Assembly: GCF_015554145.1 (NCBI RefSeq)
Contig: NZ_JADNHZ010000019.1
Span: forward strand, 1-56,776
Direction: 5' to 3'
From: Collinsella aerofaciens
GTDB taxonomy: Bacteria > Actinomycetota > Coriobacteriia > Coriobacteriales > Coriobacteriaceae
Length of the DNA: 56,776 nucleotides
In this document: one piece after another, positions 24,086-38,378 of the stretch
Position numbering within the stretch: the stretch's first letter is position 1
How the letters are laid out: the number at the start of each line of letters is the position of its first letter
Made by a program: the position numbers and the translations under genes
The notes under the pieces: model-generated
What the model saw: the letters and a program-made list of their open reading frames with translations, nothing else
What the model was told of the DNA's origin: nothing
Databases searched by the model: none

Positions 24086-24372
24086 TACAATAAACCCGCA
24101 TGCGGATTTCCGTTGCGGGCTCTTCCCATCGCCGGGGCGTGCCCGGGAGCATCCGGCATGCGGCCTTTGCGGCGCTCGGTCATGTGCAAGACGGGCGGTC
24201 GGGTCTGTGGGGCGCATCAACTGCCCCTCGCCTCGGCATGTCTTCTCTCCACGCCATGTACCTGCTGCTGAGCCTGCCTGCCAGATGATTGGAAGCAACA
24301 GCGTAAATCCCATCACGCCAACATCCCGGCGATCGCCGGGGCCTGTATACCTATATGAGAGGAGAGGGGTAT
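24086..24372 (+). promoter_or_regulatory. Promoter and long leader of the PFOR gene
   Basis: TACAAT at 24086-24091 is the best -10 in the 448-nt gap; transcription from it would give a leader of about 275 nt. The leader is G+C-rich and contains CCCGCA/TGCGGG and a 16-bp perfect palindrome at 24325-24340 (CCCGGCGATCGCCGGG) shortly before the GGAGAGGGG ribosome-binding site. No known riboswitch was recognised and no gene is seen here. Confidence 0.4.
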
Positions 24373-27912
<3,540 letters not shown>

Positions 27913-27922
27913 GTCTCTCACC

Positions 27923-28047
27923 GCAGGATCTGAGGGCTGACCTTCGCGGACGTCCTCGGACATGAAAGAACCCCCGCTGTGCACTTCGTGCGGCGGGGGT
28001 TCTTTCGTCCTGCGGAATGTCCGCGAAGGTCAGCCCTCAGATCCTGC
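27923..28047. repeat. Long perfect inverted repeat around a terminator
   Basis: Arms 27923-27951 and 28019-28047 are perfect 29-bp complements. The 67 nt between them hold the 14-bp-arm terminator hairpin. The left arm starts 11 nt after the PFOR stop. The whole could fold into one extended cruciform or RNA stem. Confidence 0.85.
27964..28006. terminator. Bidirectional intrinsic terminator after PFOR
   Basis: Perfect 14-bp arms GAAAGAACCCCCGC and GCGGGGGTTCTTTC end in T-rich tracts on both strands; the loop holds a small GCAC/GTGC hairpin. It should end the PFOR transcript. Confidence 0.85.
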
Positions 28048-28258
28048 TACGACTACGTCCTCGGATTGTGGGACTGAACGGGGGGCGTGGTTGGCAGGGC
28101 CTTTTGTCCCGGTTGCTGTTTCGCGGCATTGCCGCGAAACCACGCGCTTCTCTGGGTATAGAGGGGGAGCTGATAACAAGCAACGCCTTATTGGAGTTGT
28201 TTTGCCAGTTCAAAAGCCCATCAATGATCTTACTGGGTGGCATTAAAACTCCTAAATG

Positions 28259-28344
28259 ACAAAAATTGGTAGATAGGATTGCCCCTATAAGTACAAAAAT
28301 TGGCAGTTAGAAATGACCCAAATCATACAGAAATTGGCAGATAG
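28259..28344. repeat. Three 18-nt direct repeats at an exact 34-nt pitch
   Basis: Copies of ACAAAAATTGGCAGATAG, with one to two changes each, begin at 28259, 28293 and 28327. The 16-nt spacers share a CCC and A-rich core. Multiple short repeats of this kind are typical of IS21-family ends, but no transposase gene adjoins. Confidence 0.7.
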
Positions 28345-28393
28345 CGAAGATTCGCTTAGGTCTCAAAGCCATCGAACCGGCGCGGTACCATGC

Positions 28394-28431
28394 AAAAAGG
28401 CTGGGGACGCTGTTGCTTGCGTCTCCAGCCT
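28394..28431 (-). terminator. Terminator of the cyclophilin-like operon
   Basis: Thirteen-bp arms (28398-28410 and 28419-28431, one G-T pair) with an eight-base loop are followed on the minus strand by TTTTTGC. It lies 56 nt past the stop of the gene ending at 28487. Confidence 0.8.
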
Positions 28432-28486
28432 CTTGATTACTACTTTGGGCCCCGTGATGGGGTGTGGTTGGTGCTGCTAGTCCGGT

Positions 28487-29011
28487 TTACCTTGTCTCGC
28501 CGGTTTCGGTGCGCAGACGGTAGCCGTGGACCAGGTCGCTGATGGCCGGCCAGGGAATCTGGCGATCGACCCAAAATTGCAGCTGGACCAGATAGCGCTC
28601 GGTGGCGCGGGTGAGGGCGGCAAACTGCTCATGGGTCTCGACCTGGGCGTAGAGGTCGCGGCTGCGGGCGAGGACGGCGGTCGTATCGTCCATCTTGCCG
28701 GTGACGTCAAAGGCGCCCGAGAACCAGTCGCACAGGCGCGCGGCGCTGTTGTTGAGGGTGGCCAAGTCGGCGGTGTTACCGTTGACGTTCTCGGCTGCCT
28801 GGGCGCGCAGGAGCGAAAGGGCGTCGGCAGCGTTCATGCAGTAGCCGACGGTAAAGTTCCATACTGCGAACTCGCGGCCAGTGTCGAGCTTGCGGCGACG
28901 CATATAGTCGATATCGCGCGGCTCCTCAAGCATCATTTGGTCGGCAAGGGCTTCTAGCGAAGTGGTGTACTCCGCAAGGTCGAGTACAAGCAGGGTGTCG
29001 ATATTCATCAT
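28487..29011 (-). CDS. Protein of unknown function, partner of the cyclophilin-like protein
   Basis: A 174-residue soluble, mainly helical protein starting MMNIDTLLVLDLAEY. The start is set by GGAGG in the end of the previous gene; the longer frame to 29158 overlaps that gene and is rejected. It has no known motif, signal peptide or TM helix. Repeated Ala/Leu/Asp/Glu helices suggest a helical bundle. The ATG follows the stop codon of the upstream gene by 2 nt, so the two are co-translated and a joint role is likely. Confidence 0.65.
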   Translation of the reverse strand: MMNIDTLLVLDLAEYTTSLEALADQMMLEEPRDIDYMRRRKLDTGREFAVWNFTVGYCMNAADALSLLRAQAAENVNGNTADLATLNNSAARLCDWFSGAFDVTGKMDDTTAVLARSRDLYAQVETHEQFAALTRATERYLVQLQFWVDRQIPWPAISDLVHGYRLRTETGETR

Positions 29012-29013
29012 CT

Positions 29014-29430
29014 TTAGGCCTCCGCTTCGATCTCGACGATTTCGTTTTTGATGTACATGCCCTGATTGTCCCAAATGTTGCGACAAGCGGTGGCAAAGCG
29101 CTCGCGGTCGGCCTCGCAGATGCGGGCAAACATGTTGCAGGTGCCAAAAGGCTCGCAAACATCAAAGAAGATACAGACCGAAGACCAGCCGCCGTACCAG
29201 CTCACCGCACCCGCCGGCTCGTTAAAGACGGGATTCTCGATGTGCTCGTAGTTGGCGATGGGGCCCGATACGGGATAGGTCACCTCGGTATCGCAAATCT
29301 TTGCCGAAAAGATGCGCGACTCGACCGGACAGGACGCTTCGAACAATCTGCATGCTTCGGGCGCTTTGTCCCAGAGCATGTCGGCGAGAAACGTCTCACC
29401 ATTCAGCGTAATCTTGAGCATTTTTGTCAT
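29014..29430 (-). CDS. Cyclophilin-like fold protein (DUF3830-like)
   Basis: A 138-residue protein starting MTKMLKITLNGETFLADMLW, with GAGGAGG upstream fixing the start at 29430 rather than 29511. The pattern (short strands, KAPEACRLFEASCP, EVTYPV, NPVFNEPAGAVSWYGGWSSVCIFF) matches small cyclophilin-like beta-barrel proteins of the DUF3830 type. These resemble peptidyl-prolyl isomerases but have no proven activity; several sit in catabolic operons. It contains six Cys. It is followed by an unknown gene 2 nt later. Confidence 0.55.
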   Translation of the reverse strand: MTKMLKITLNGETFLADMLWDKAPEACRLFEASCPVESRIFSAKICDTEVTYPVSGPIANYEHIENPVFNEPAGAVSWYGGWSSVCIFFDVCEPFGTCNMFARICEADRERFATACRNIWDNQGMYIKNEIVEIEAEA

Positions 29431-30034
29431 AGTAAGGACCTCCTCAATCCGTCGCTCAAGGGGCTCGCTGGCGGATAAAGGAGAAGACAGCCACGGGGTC
29501 GCCGAACCCAAACTTCACGACAGATGCCTGCCGCCCCAGCCCGTGCTGTACTTGGCTAAAGTATCACGCCTTGGGAGCCGAAGCAATATCCCTGTTTAGA
29601 TTTTTTTGGACGCTTGGGCACAGCGCAACTTGTTCACAGTCGCTTACCGCAGGGTGAAGCACGATCGACTATCCTTTTTGTTGGATGAAAAGCCCCATGT
29701 TTTTGCAGGGATGCATACTCGTCCTATAAGTGCATAGAATCTCGTATAGTGCGAGTAAGATATTATGCTGTCCGTTTTGTGTTTAGCAGAGATATAGTTT
29801 GTATAATCCAACATAATCCTTGCTGTATTCAAATAAAGTCGCACGTAAATGGCGTAGATATGTCTGAGCTGGGATTCTGTACGCTGAGCGGATAAAAACG
29901 ACCGTTCACCGCTCCACTATTTTCAAAATGAATAAAATGAGCGATAAAGAGAATATAAACCTTAATAAACTCGCGTATCGCACGGACGCGGGTTATTAAT
30001 GGGTTGTAGGCCTTTTACAGAAAGGATTCCAGCA
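29431..30034. other. A+T-rich divergent region before the carbamate kinase gene
   Basis: No gene is seen in these 600 bases, which are much richer in A+T than their surroundings. A TATAAT lies near 29801 on the plus strand; from it the leader of the carbamate kinase would be about 225 nt. A hairpin CGCGT/ACGCG lies near 29971-29990, shortly before the start. TGAATAAAAT-like segments around 29926 could be ArgR half-sites, but the match is too weak to claim. Confidence 0.35.
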
Positions 30035-30997
30035 ATGTCTAAGCCTCTTGGCAAGCCCGATCGTATTGTCGTCGCCCTTGGCGGCAACGCCCTCGGCAAC
30101 AACCCCGTCGAGCAGATCGAGGCCGTGAGCAACACCGCCCACGCTCTCCTCGGTCTTATCGAGCAGGGCAACGAGATCATCATCACCCACGGCAACGGCC
30201 CGCAGGTCGGCATGATCCAGAACGCCTTCGCCGCTGCCCACGACGCCATCGGCACCCCCGAGATGCCGCTGCCCGAGTGCGGCGCCATGTCCCAGGGCTA
30301 CATCGGCTACCACCTGCAGCAGGGCATCGGCCGCGAGATGCACAAGCGCTATAAGCGTTGGCACGCCGCCACCGTCGTCACCCAGATCGAGTGCGACCCC
30401 GACGATCCCGCGTTCAAGAACCCGACCAAGCCGATCGGCCCGTTCTACACCGAGGAGCAGGCCAAGGAGTTCATGGCCGAGGACCCCTCCAAGGTCTTCG
30501 TCGAGGATTCCGGCCGCGGCTGGCGTCGCGTCGTCGCCTCCCCCGATCCCAAGAAGATCGTCGAGGCTGACTCCATCCTCAACCTGCTCGACAACGAGTT
30601 CATCGTCATCGCCTGCGGTGGCGGCGGCATCCCCGTCGTCCGCGACTACGAGAACAAGGGCTGCTACAAGGGCGTTCCCGCCGTCATCGACAAGGACCTG
30701 GGCGGCGAGCTGCTGGCCGAGGACTGCGACGCCGACGTTCTGTTCCTGCTGACCGCCGTTGAGCATGTCGCCATCAACTTTGGCAAGCCCAACCAGGAGG
30801 AGCTCGAGGACCTCACCGCCGACGAGGCCGAGCGTCTGGCCGACGAGGGTCAGTTCGGCAAGGGTTCCATGGAGCCCAAGGTCCGCGCTGCCATCAAGTT
30901 CGCCCGTTCCCGCAAGGGCCGCACCTGCATTATCGGCGCCCTGGACAAGGCCGCCGAGACCATGGCCGGCCTCTCCGGCACCCGCATCCACGAGTAG
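30035..30997 (+). CDS. arcC: Carbamate kinase
   Basis: A 320-residue full-length enzyme of the amino-acid kinase fold, starting MSKPLGKPDRIVVALGGNAL, with AAAGGA upstream. Visible family motifs are VALGGNALG (9-21 region), THGNGPQVG, CGGGGIPV, DKDLGGELLA and LTAVEHVAINFGKP. It makes ATP and carbamate from carbamoyl phosphate and ADP, the energy-yielding last step of arginine or citrulline fermentation. It is a single-gene unit here, 13 kb from the ornithine carbamoyltransferase gene. C-ending codon bias like that of PFOR suggests strong expression. Confidence 0.96.
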   Translation: MSKPLGKPDRIVVALGGNALGNNPVEQIEAVSNTAHALLGLIEQGNEIIITHGNGPQVGMIQNAFAAAHDAIGTPEMPLPECGAMSQGYIGYHLQQGIGREMHKRYKRWHAATVVTQIECDPDDPAFKNPTKPIGPFYTEEQAKEFMAEDPSKVFVEDSGRGWRRVVASPDPKKIVEADSILNLLDNEFIVIACGGGGIPVVRDYENKGCYKGVPAVIDKDLGGELLAEDCDADVLFLLTAVEHVAINFGKPNQEELEDLTADEAERLADEGQFGKGSMEPKVRAAIKFARSRKGRTCIIGALDKAAETMAGLSGTRIHE

Positions 30998-31062
30998 TCT
31001 CTACTCTGTTGCCTCTCTCGTGGGCGCCAGGCAAAGCGCCCACAAACTACCTCTCTTCATGA

Positions 31063-31094
31063 GCCCCGCAGTCCGCTCCGACTGCGGGGCTTTT
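31063..31094 (+). terminator. Terminator of arcC
   Basis: Eleven-bp perfect arms GCCCCGCAGTC and GACTGCGGGGC with a six-base loop are followed by TTTTGC, 65 nt past the stop. Confidence 0.85.
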
Positions 31095-31106
31095 GCTATT
31101 CACCTA

Positions 31107-31301
31107 GTCATTGGGGACAAACCCGGCACTTGGGGACGGTCCTTTCCTGCCGGCAGCTTGGGACAGTCCTTAATAGTCATTGGGGACGTTCTTAAACGAC
31201 TAGTCAAACAAGAACGTCCAACGACTACTCATTTAAGCCTGTCCCCAATGACTGCCCAATGGCTGGGAAGGCGCATCCCACACCGACGCATTGCCTTCGG
31301 G
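31107..31301 (+). repeat. Composite GGGGAC repeat, left copy
   Basis: Segment 31121-31173 matches 37018-37070 at 52 of 53 positions. Segment 31216-31253 is homologous to 37328-37368. GTCATTGGGGAC occurs at 31107 and 31176 and inverted at 31241, forming an imperfect hairpin. A single GGCGCATCCC-type hairpin unit follows at 31265-31301. This fills most of the gap between arcC and the PTS regulator; the remainder holds no gene. Confidence 0.8.
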
Positions 31302-31427
31302 CCCTCTCCCCAGGCTCTCCATAGCTCAGCTGGACTCCCCGCAACCTGTTCCGAGTTGGCGGAACGAGCGCGACGTGGAGTGTCATTCTTTACCGAGTTA
31401 GACTAGACGCAGGGAAAGGAGGAGGAC

Positions 31428-33323
31428 ATGGATGCTCGCGTCAAGCAGCTTGTAAATATGATCGAGGACGCTCAGCCTGTCGCTGTCGCGGTACTTGCCA
31501 AGCGTCTCGAGGTAAGCGAACGCGCCGTGAGAAACTATATCCATCGCGCAAACGACAACCTTGCAGGGGTTGCACGCATCGTTGGCAGCAAGGGGCAGTA
31601 TCGTATCGATGTTGCACGTGCAGATGAGCTTGCTCGCTTGCTAGACGGTGCGGCTCTGGCTCATCCGGGCATTCCTGATACGCGCGACGGCCGTGTGTCC
31701 TTCCTTCTTAACGACCTCCTCATGCGGTCCCAGTGGGTGACGATTGAGGAGTATGCGGATTTACTCTACGTTTCGGCGCGAACTCTGTCCAATGACATGC
31801 GTCTGGTAGAGCAGAAACTCGCCCAATTTGACTTAACGCTCGAAAAGCGCCCACGCTACGGAATCCGCGTTGCGGGCGGGGAGTCGCAACGGCGCCTGTG
31901 CCTCGCCTCGCTGGTGAGGCCCGTGTTGCCCGACACCGACGATGCAAAGCTCGCCGAGCGCCTGCGGGCCATCGCCGCATGTGTGGACGATGCCCTGACG
32001 GCCTCGCCCGTCACGGTGAGCTCGCTGGCATCCCGCAATCTCATCATGCATCTTTGCATCGCTCTTGGCCGCATCGAGCAGGGCTGCTATGTCCCAGCTG
32101 CAGAATCGGACGTTCAAAAACTGGAGGGAACGCGCGAATACGCCGCGGCTTTCCAGATTGCCGCAAACATCAAGGATGCCCTGGGCGTGAGCATGCCCCG
32201 AGAAGAGGTTGCCTTTATCGCAATCCATTTGCTCGGCAGGGGCACGGGCGTGCCCGAGAAGGGCTCTGCCGTTATCTCGGATGAGATGTGGGAGATTGCT
32301 TCCGAGATGGTACGTGCGGTCAACGATGAGTTTAGGTTTGACTTTAGCGGCGATCTTGAACTTCGCATGAACCTTGCTCGGCATATCGGCCCTCTGGGCT
32401 ATCGCCTTGAATATCACATGCATATGGATAACCCCATGCTGCCCGATATCAAGACGAGGTTTCCGTTGGCCTATTCGATGGCAGCTGGCACCTCGCAGGT
32501 ACTCGAGCGTCATTTTGGCAGCCAGCCCTCTGATGAAGAGCTCGGCTACATCGCCATGGCATTTGCCCTGGCCCTCGAGCAGCAAGCCGACCAGCCGCGT
32601 CGCAAACGCATCCTGATCGTGTGCGCCTCGGGAGCGGGAAGCGCCCGTATGCTAGAGCACCAGTACCGCAAGCAGTTTGGCATGTATATCGATTCGATTG
32701 AGACATGCGATGTCGCCCGCGTGGGAACGCTCGATTTTTCGCACATCGACTACGTGTTCACAACGGTGCCGCTCAACGTCAAGTTGCCCGTGCCCGTTCG
32801 CGAGGCCGATTTCTTCTTGGAGACGAGCGATGTCAACGCTATCCGCAAGGTGTTGAGCGACGACACTGCGCAATCGGACTCCGTGAGCTCTTTCTTTAGC
32901 CGTGCCCTGTTCTTCAACCGCGTTGAGGCGTCGTCGAAGCAGGCCGTTCTCCGATATCTCTCCGAGCGCGCCGTCGAGAGCGGCCGTGTCGATGCCCAGT
33001 TTGCCCAAGAGGTCGCCGAGCGCGAGAGCGCAAGTGCCACCTCGTTTGGCAATGGGGTAGCCATGCCCCATGGGATGCATCCCTTGAGCGCCGAGGCCTT
33101 TGTTACCGTGGGCCTGCTCGAACATCCCATTCTTTGGGACGAATACGGCCATGAGGTCGATATCGTCTTTATGGTGTCGTTTGCCCGGTCGGGCGGCGAT
33201 GAGGCGCGGATCTTGAGCTCACTGCTCGCCGAGATCTTTATGGACCGCCAGGGGGTCGAGCGCCTACGCGAGCGCCGGTCCTGGCATGAGCTGATGGCGC
33301 TTGTGCAAGCGCATACGGCTTAA
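31428..33323 (+). CDS. BglG/MtlR-type PTS-controlled transcription regulator
   Basis: A 631-residue activator with two N-terminal helix-turn-helix domains (about 1-60, SERAVRNYIHRAND; 80-140, VSARTLSNDMRLVEQ), two PTS regulation domains (about 165-390), an EIIB-like domain (about 398-490, ILIVCASGAGSARM, reactive Cys) and an EIIA-like domain (about 490-631, GVAMPHGMHP, reactive His). Phosphorylation by the PTS on these His/Cys residues would set its activity according to sugar supply and carbon status. It opens the beta-glucoside cassette 120 nt before EIIA and should activate it. AAGGAGGAGG precedes the ATG. Confidence 0.9.
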   Translation: MDARVKQLVNMIEDAQPVAVAVLAKRLEVSERAVRNYIHRANDNLAGVARIVGSKGQYRIDVARADELARLLDGAALAHPGIPDTRDGRVSFLLNDLLMRSQWVTIEEYADLLYVSARTLSNDMRLVEQKLAQFDLTLEKRPRYGIRVAGGESQRRLCLASLVRPVLPDTDDAKLAERLRAIAACVDDALTASPVTVSSLASRNLIMHLCIALGRIEQGCYVPAAESDVQKLEGTREYAAAFQIAANIKDALGVSMPREEVAFIAIHLLGRGTGVPEKGSAVISDEMWEIASEMVRAVNDEFRFDFSGDLELRMNLARHIGPLGYRLEYHMHMDNPMLPDIKTRFPLAYSMAAGTSQVLERHFGSQPSDEELGYIAMAFALALEQQADQPRRKRILIVCASGAGSARMLEHQYRKQFGMYIDSIETCDVARVGTLDFSHIDYVFTTVPLNVKLPVPVREADFFLETSDVNAIRKVLSDDTAQSDSVSSFFSRALFFNRVEASSKQAVLRYLSERAVESGRVDAQFAQEVAERESASATSFGNGVAMPHGMHPLSAEAFVTVGLLEHPILWDEYGHEVDIVFMVSFARSGGDEARILSSLLAEIFMDRQGVERLRERRSWHELMALVQAHTA

Positions 33324-33442
33324 GACTTCTTTTGTCGATAACCCTGTCTGTCTACCTGCAATAAACCTCGAGGATTGCGGGCGGGAGATAGGCGTTTCGA
33401 ATATTCAAGTACAAACCAAACATCACGGGAGAGGAGACCGTT

Positions 33443-33769
33443 ATGGACGATCAGGGAACCGAGATGGTTTCGTTTCAGCTGGTCGCTGCAGCGGGAGAGG
33501 CACGCAGCCTTGCCTTCGAAGCCCTTGAAAAGGCAAAAGCGGGGGATTTTGACGCCGCCGCCAAACTCATGAAGCAGTCAAAGGATGCGGGAATCAAGGC
33601 TCACCACATCCAAACGCAGCTGCTTTCGACTGAGGCAGCGGGCGAGCATCTGTCGGTGGATGTGTTGCTGGTCCATGCTCAGGACCACCTCATGTGCTCC
33701 ATGCTTGCTCAGGAGCTCGTGCAGGAGCTGATCTGTCTGTATGAGCGCACTGCAACCAAGAACGCCTAG
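33443..33769 (+). CDS. PTS lactose/cellobiose-family EIIA
   Basis: A 108-residue, full-length EIIA of the Lac family: three helices, with the phosphorylation motif LLVHAQDHLM placing the active His at residue 78. It passes phosphate from HPr to the EIIB encoded next. GAGGAGA precedes the ATG. The N-terminus is about 6 residues longer than the shortest family members. Confidence 0.93.
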   Translation: MDDQGTEMVSFQLVAAAGEARSLAFEALEKAKAGDFDAAAKLMKQSKDAGIKAHHIQTQLLSTEAAGEHLSVDVLLVHAQDHLMCSMLAQELVQELICLYERTATKNA

Positions 33770-33815
33770 CGGCGTGCGGTGACTATCCAACCAATCAATG
33801 CGAAGGGAATCCCTT

Positions 33816-34109
33816 ATGAAGATCCTTCTTGTTTGCGCAGCTGGTCTGTCTACAAGCATTCTGATGAAGAAACTCGAGAAATATGCGGAGCAAAACGGCA
33901 TCGAGCTCGATATCGATGCGGTGGGTATCGGCGAGTATCAGGAGACGTGCGCCAATTATGACGTGCTGCTCTTGGGGCCGCAGGTGTCCTACCAGCTCAA
34001 CACCGTCAAGCAGGGGAGCGGTAAGCCGACCGCGGTCATCCCCGCACAGGACTACGGCATGGGCAACGCCGCCAACGTGCTGGCACTCGCCCAGTCGCTG
34101 TTGGGTTAG
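33816..34109 (+). CDS. PTS lactose/cellobiose-family EIIB
   Basis: A 97-residue EIIB. MKILLVCAAGLSTSILMKKL carries the phosphorylated Cys7 in its loop, and the C-terminal half has the family patterns VLLLGPQVSYQ and YGMGNAANVLALA. It phosphorylates the incoming disaccharide bound to EIIC. The ATG at 33816 is chosen for its AGGGAA site; an in-frame ATG 18 nt upstream is possible. EIIC begins 9 nt after the stop. Confidence 0.93.
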   Translation: MKILLVCAAGLSTSILMKKLEKYAEQNGIELDIDAVGIGEYQETCANYDVLLLGPQVSYQLNTVKQGSGKPTAVIPAQDYGMGNAANVLALAQSLLG

Positions 34110-34118
34110 GAGGCGACC

Positions 34119-36924
<2,806 letters not shown>

Positions 36925-36941
36925 CTCTTGCAGGTCTGTTG

Positions 36942-36973
36942 CCCCCGCGGTCCGCTTCGGCCGCGGGGCTTTT
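36942..36973 (+). terminator. Terminator of the beta-glucoside cassette
   Basis: CCCCGCGG and CCGCGGGG arms are followed by CTTTTGC, 17 nt past the glucosidase stop. Confidence 0.8.
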
Positions 36974-37017
36974 GCTATTGAGGCGGCTGTTCATGAGGAG
37001 CATTGCAGACTGCGGAA

Positions 37018-37368
37018 ACCCGGCACTTGGGGACGTTCCTTTCCTGCCGGCAGCTTGGGACAGTCCTTAAAGGCCGCATCGATCAACTGCGGAAAGCACA
37101 TCCCAGAATGAGCGTCCAACATGGGGTGCGGTTTCCCTTGAGGCCCTCAATCGGAAAATGCATCCCAGATTTTTGTCGAAAAGCGGTCCCTAGTTTCCCA
37201 AACGGGCCGCTAACGGAAAGCGCATCCCGCTATTGGGCCCCAAAGCAGGATGCGCTTTCCGTGCCGGCAGTTCCAAGCAGTTCGGGATGGCCCTTTTCGT
37301 CTGCTCTCGGCCGGCGTCCGTAAGACTGTCCCCAACGACCACTCGTTTAAGTCTGTCCCCAATGAGTG
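37018..37368 (+). repeat. Composite GGGGAC repeat, right copy, split by a tandem array
   Basis: The left half (37018-37070) and right half (37328-37368) are homologous and in the same order and orientation as at 31121-31253, but here some 250 nt containing the 62-nt hairpin array lies between them. The stretch has no gene. With the left copy it brackets the PTS cassette as direct repeats. Confidence 0.8.
37090..37275 (+). repeat. Tandem array of three 62-nt hairpin units
   Basis: Units start at 37090, 37152 and 37214 with CGGAAA...CATCCC. Each can fold: the 5' GGAAA..CATCC arm pairs with a GG...TTTCC arm about 30-45 nt on. The third is perfect over 15 bp (37213-37227 with 37248-37262). Stems in units 1 and 2 have diverged. 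Confidence 0.75.
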
Positions 37369-37376
37369 CTCACTGA

Positions 37377-38378
37377 CTAGTAGTAGGCCCACATGGCTTC
37401 GACTTCGTTGAGGACTTCTACGACGCCCCAGCGACGGGCGCTGCGGCTGGCCGAGTTGGGGTCGTAGACGCCAATCTGGTTGGCATCGTCGATGCCGTAG
37501 AGCACGATGTAGTGGCCTACGTTGGTAAACGTACCGGGGTGCACTGCGGCGATAACGGGCGCACCCGAGCGAAGTGCTTGGGTAATCGATTCACGATCGT
37601 TATAGAGCTGTGTTCCGTTGAGTCCCAGCTGCCACGCACCGCCTGTCATAAACGACCACTCGGTGGCACCAGTGGGGGCGTAGTTGCCGGCTTCGGCCAG
37701 CGCGCATATATCGACCGGCGTCTTATCGGTGTGGCCGGTCTTAAAGATATAGACCATGGTGAGGCAAGTGGGACCGCAAGCGTTTTCGCGGATAGTGCCA
37801 CCGGCATAGGGCAGCTCCGACCATGCGGGGTCAATTTGGTAGATGTGGGGCATGGTGCCGGCCTGCCATTGCGAGCGTGGGGTCGAGAACGCAAAGGAGT
37901 AACCGGGCGCGACGGGAGCTTTAAGCAGCTTGTCCTCGGCAGTGGGCTCAAGACCGGCTGATCCGTGGGAGATACAGGATCCCAAAAACACAAAGACGAG
38001 GCAGGCGGCGATGGAGCAAAGCGCAAGGCGTAGGCGGCGGGCCGGAAGCACGTGGCTTGTGGTATGCGACGCGGGGTGAGGGGCGGAATTGCCGCGATCG
38101 CGTTGAGGTCGCGAAAAGGAGCGTTTAACGTAGTAGTCGGTCTTACGGCGATCGTAGCGGCGCGGCTGCGATGTGTCGGTCTGGCGTTGGCGCGTGCTCG
38201 TGCTCACGCGGTCTGACTGCTGCACGGTACGGCTTTGTTGCCGAGAAGAAGCCCTGGGCTGCTCTTGGGGGCGCTGCGGGTTGCCGTTGTCGGAGGTGCT
38301 TCTGGGCGTTGGCGTGGTGCGGCCGGCAAGGCGCACGCTTTGTGGCCGTTGGTCGCCGTCATTGTATCCGTATGCCAT
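37377..38378 (-). CDS. Membrane-anchored C39-like cysteine peptidase
   Basis: A 333-residue protein. Residues 1-110 are polar, rich in Gln, Arg, Ser and Pro, probably disordered in the cytoplasm. One TM helix (about 115-136) is followed by an extracytoplasmic papain-fold domain (about 175-333) with the nucleophile in ENACGPTCLTMVY and the His in NVGHYIVLYGID, then VYDPN with the third catalytic residue. It fits the C39_2 group, often acting on cell-wall or secreted proteins. The ATG at 38378 has AGGTG upstream. Substrate unknown. Confidence 0.8.
   Translation of the reverse strand: MAYGYNDGDQRPQSVRLAGRTTPTPRSTSDNGNPQRPQEQPRASSRQQSRTVQQSDRVSTSTRQRQTDTSQPRRYDRRKTDYYVKRSFSRPQRDRGNSAPHPASHTTSHVLPARRLRLALCSIAACLVFVFLGSCISHGSAGLEPTAEDKLLKAPVAPGYSFAFSTPRSQWQAGTMPHIYQIDPAWSELPYAGGTIRENACGPTCLTMVYIFKTGHTDKTPVDICALAEAGNYAPTGATEWSFMTGGAWQLGLNGTQLYNDRESITQALRSGAPVIAAVHPGTFTNVGHYIVLYGIDDANQIGVYDPNSASRSARRWGVVEVLNEVEAMWAYY

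Larger units (their letters stand above)
28048..28486. other. Gene-free stretch after PFOR
   Basis: No gene is seen. It holds three 34-nt-spaced repeats (28259-28344) and the terminator of the next minus-strand operon. The A+T-rich middle (28160-28340) differs from the surrounding DNA and may be a remnant of a mobile element. Confidence 0.4.

Noticed and set aside
28259-28344. CRISPR array
   Set aside because: Only three repeats of 18 nt with 16-nt, partly similar spacers and no cas genes; spacing and spacer similarity do not fit CRISPR.
29900-29960. ArgR boxes upstream of arcC
   Set aside because: Only loose similarity to the TGAATAA half-site in an A+T-rich region; too weak to report as a site.
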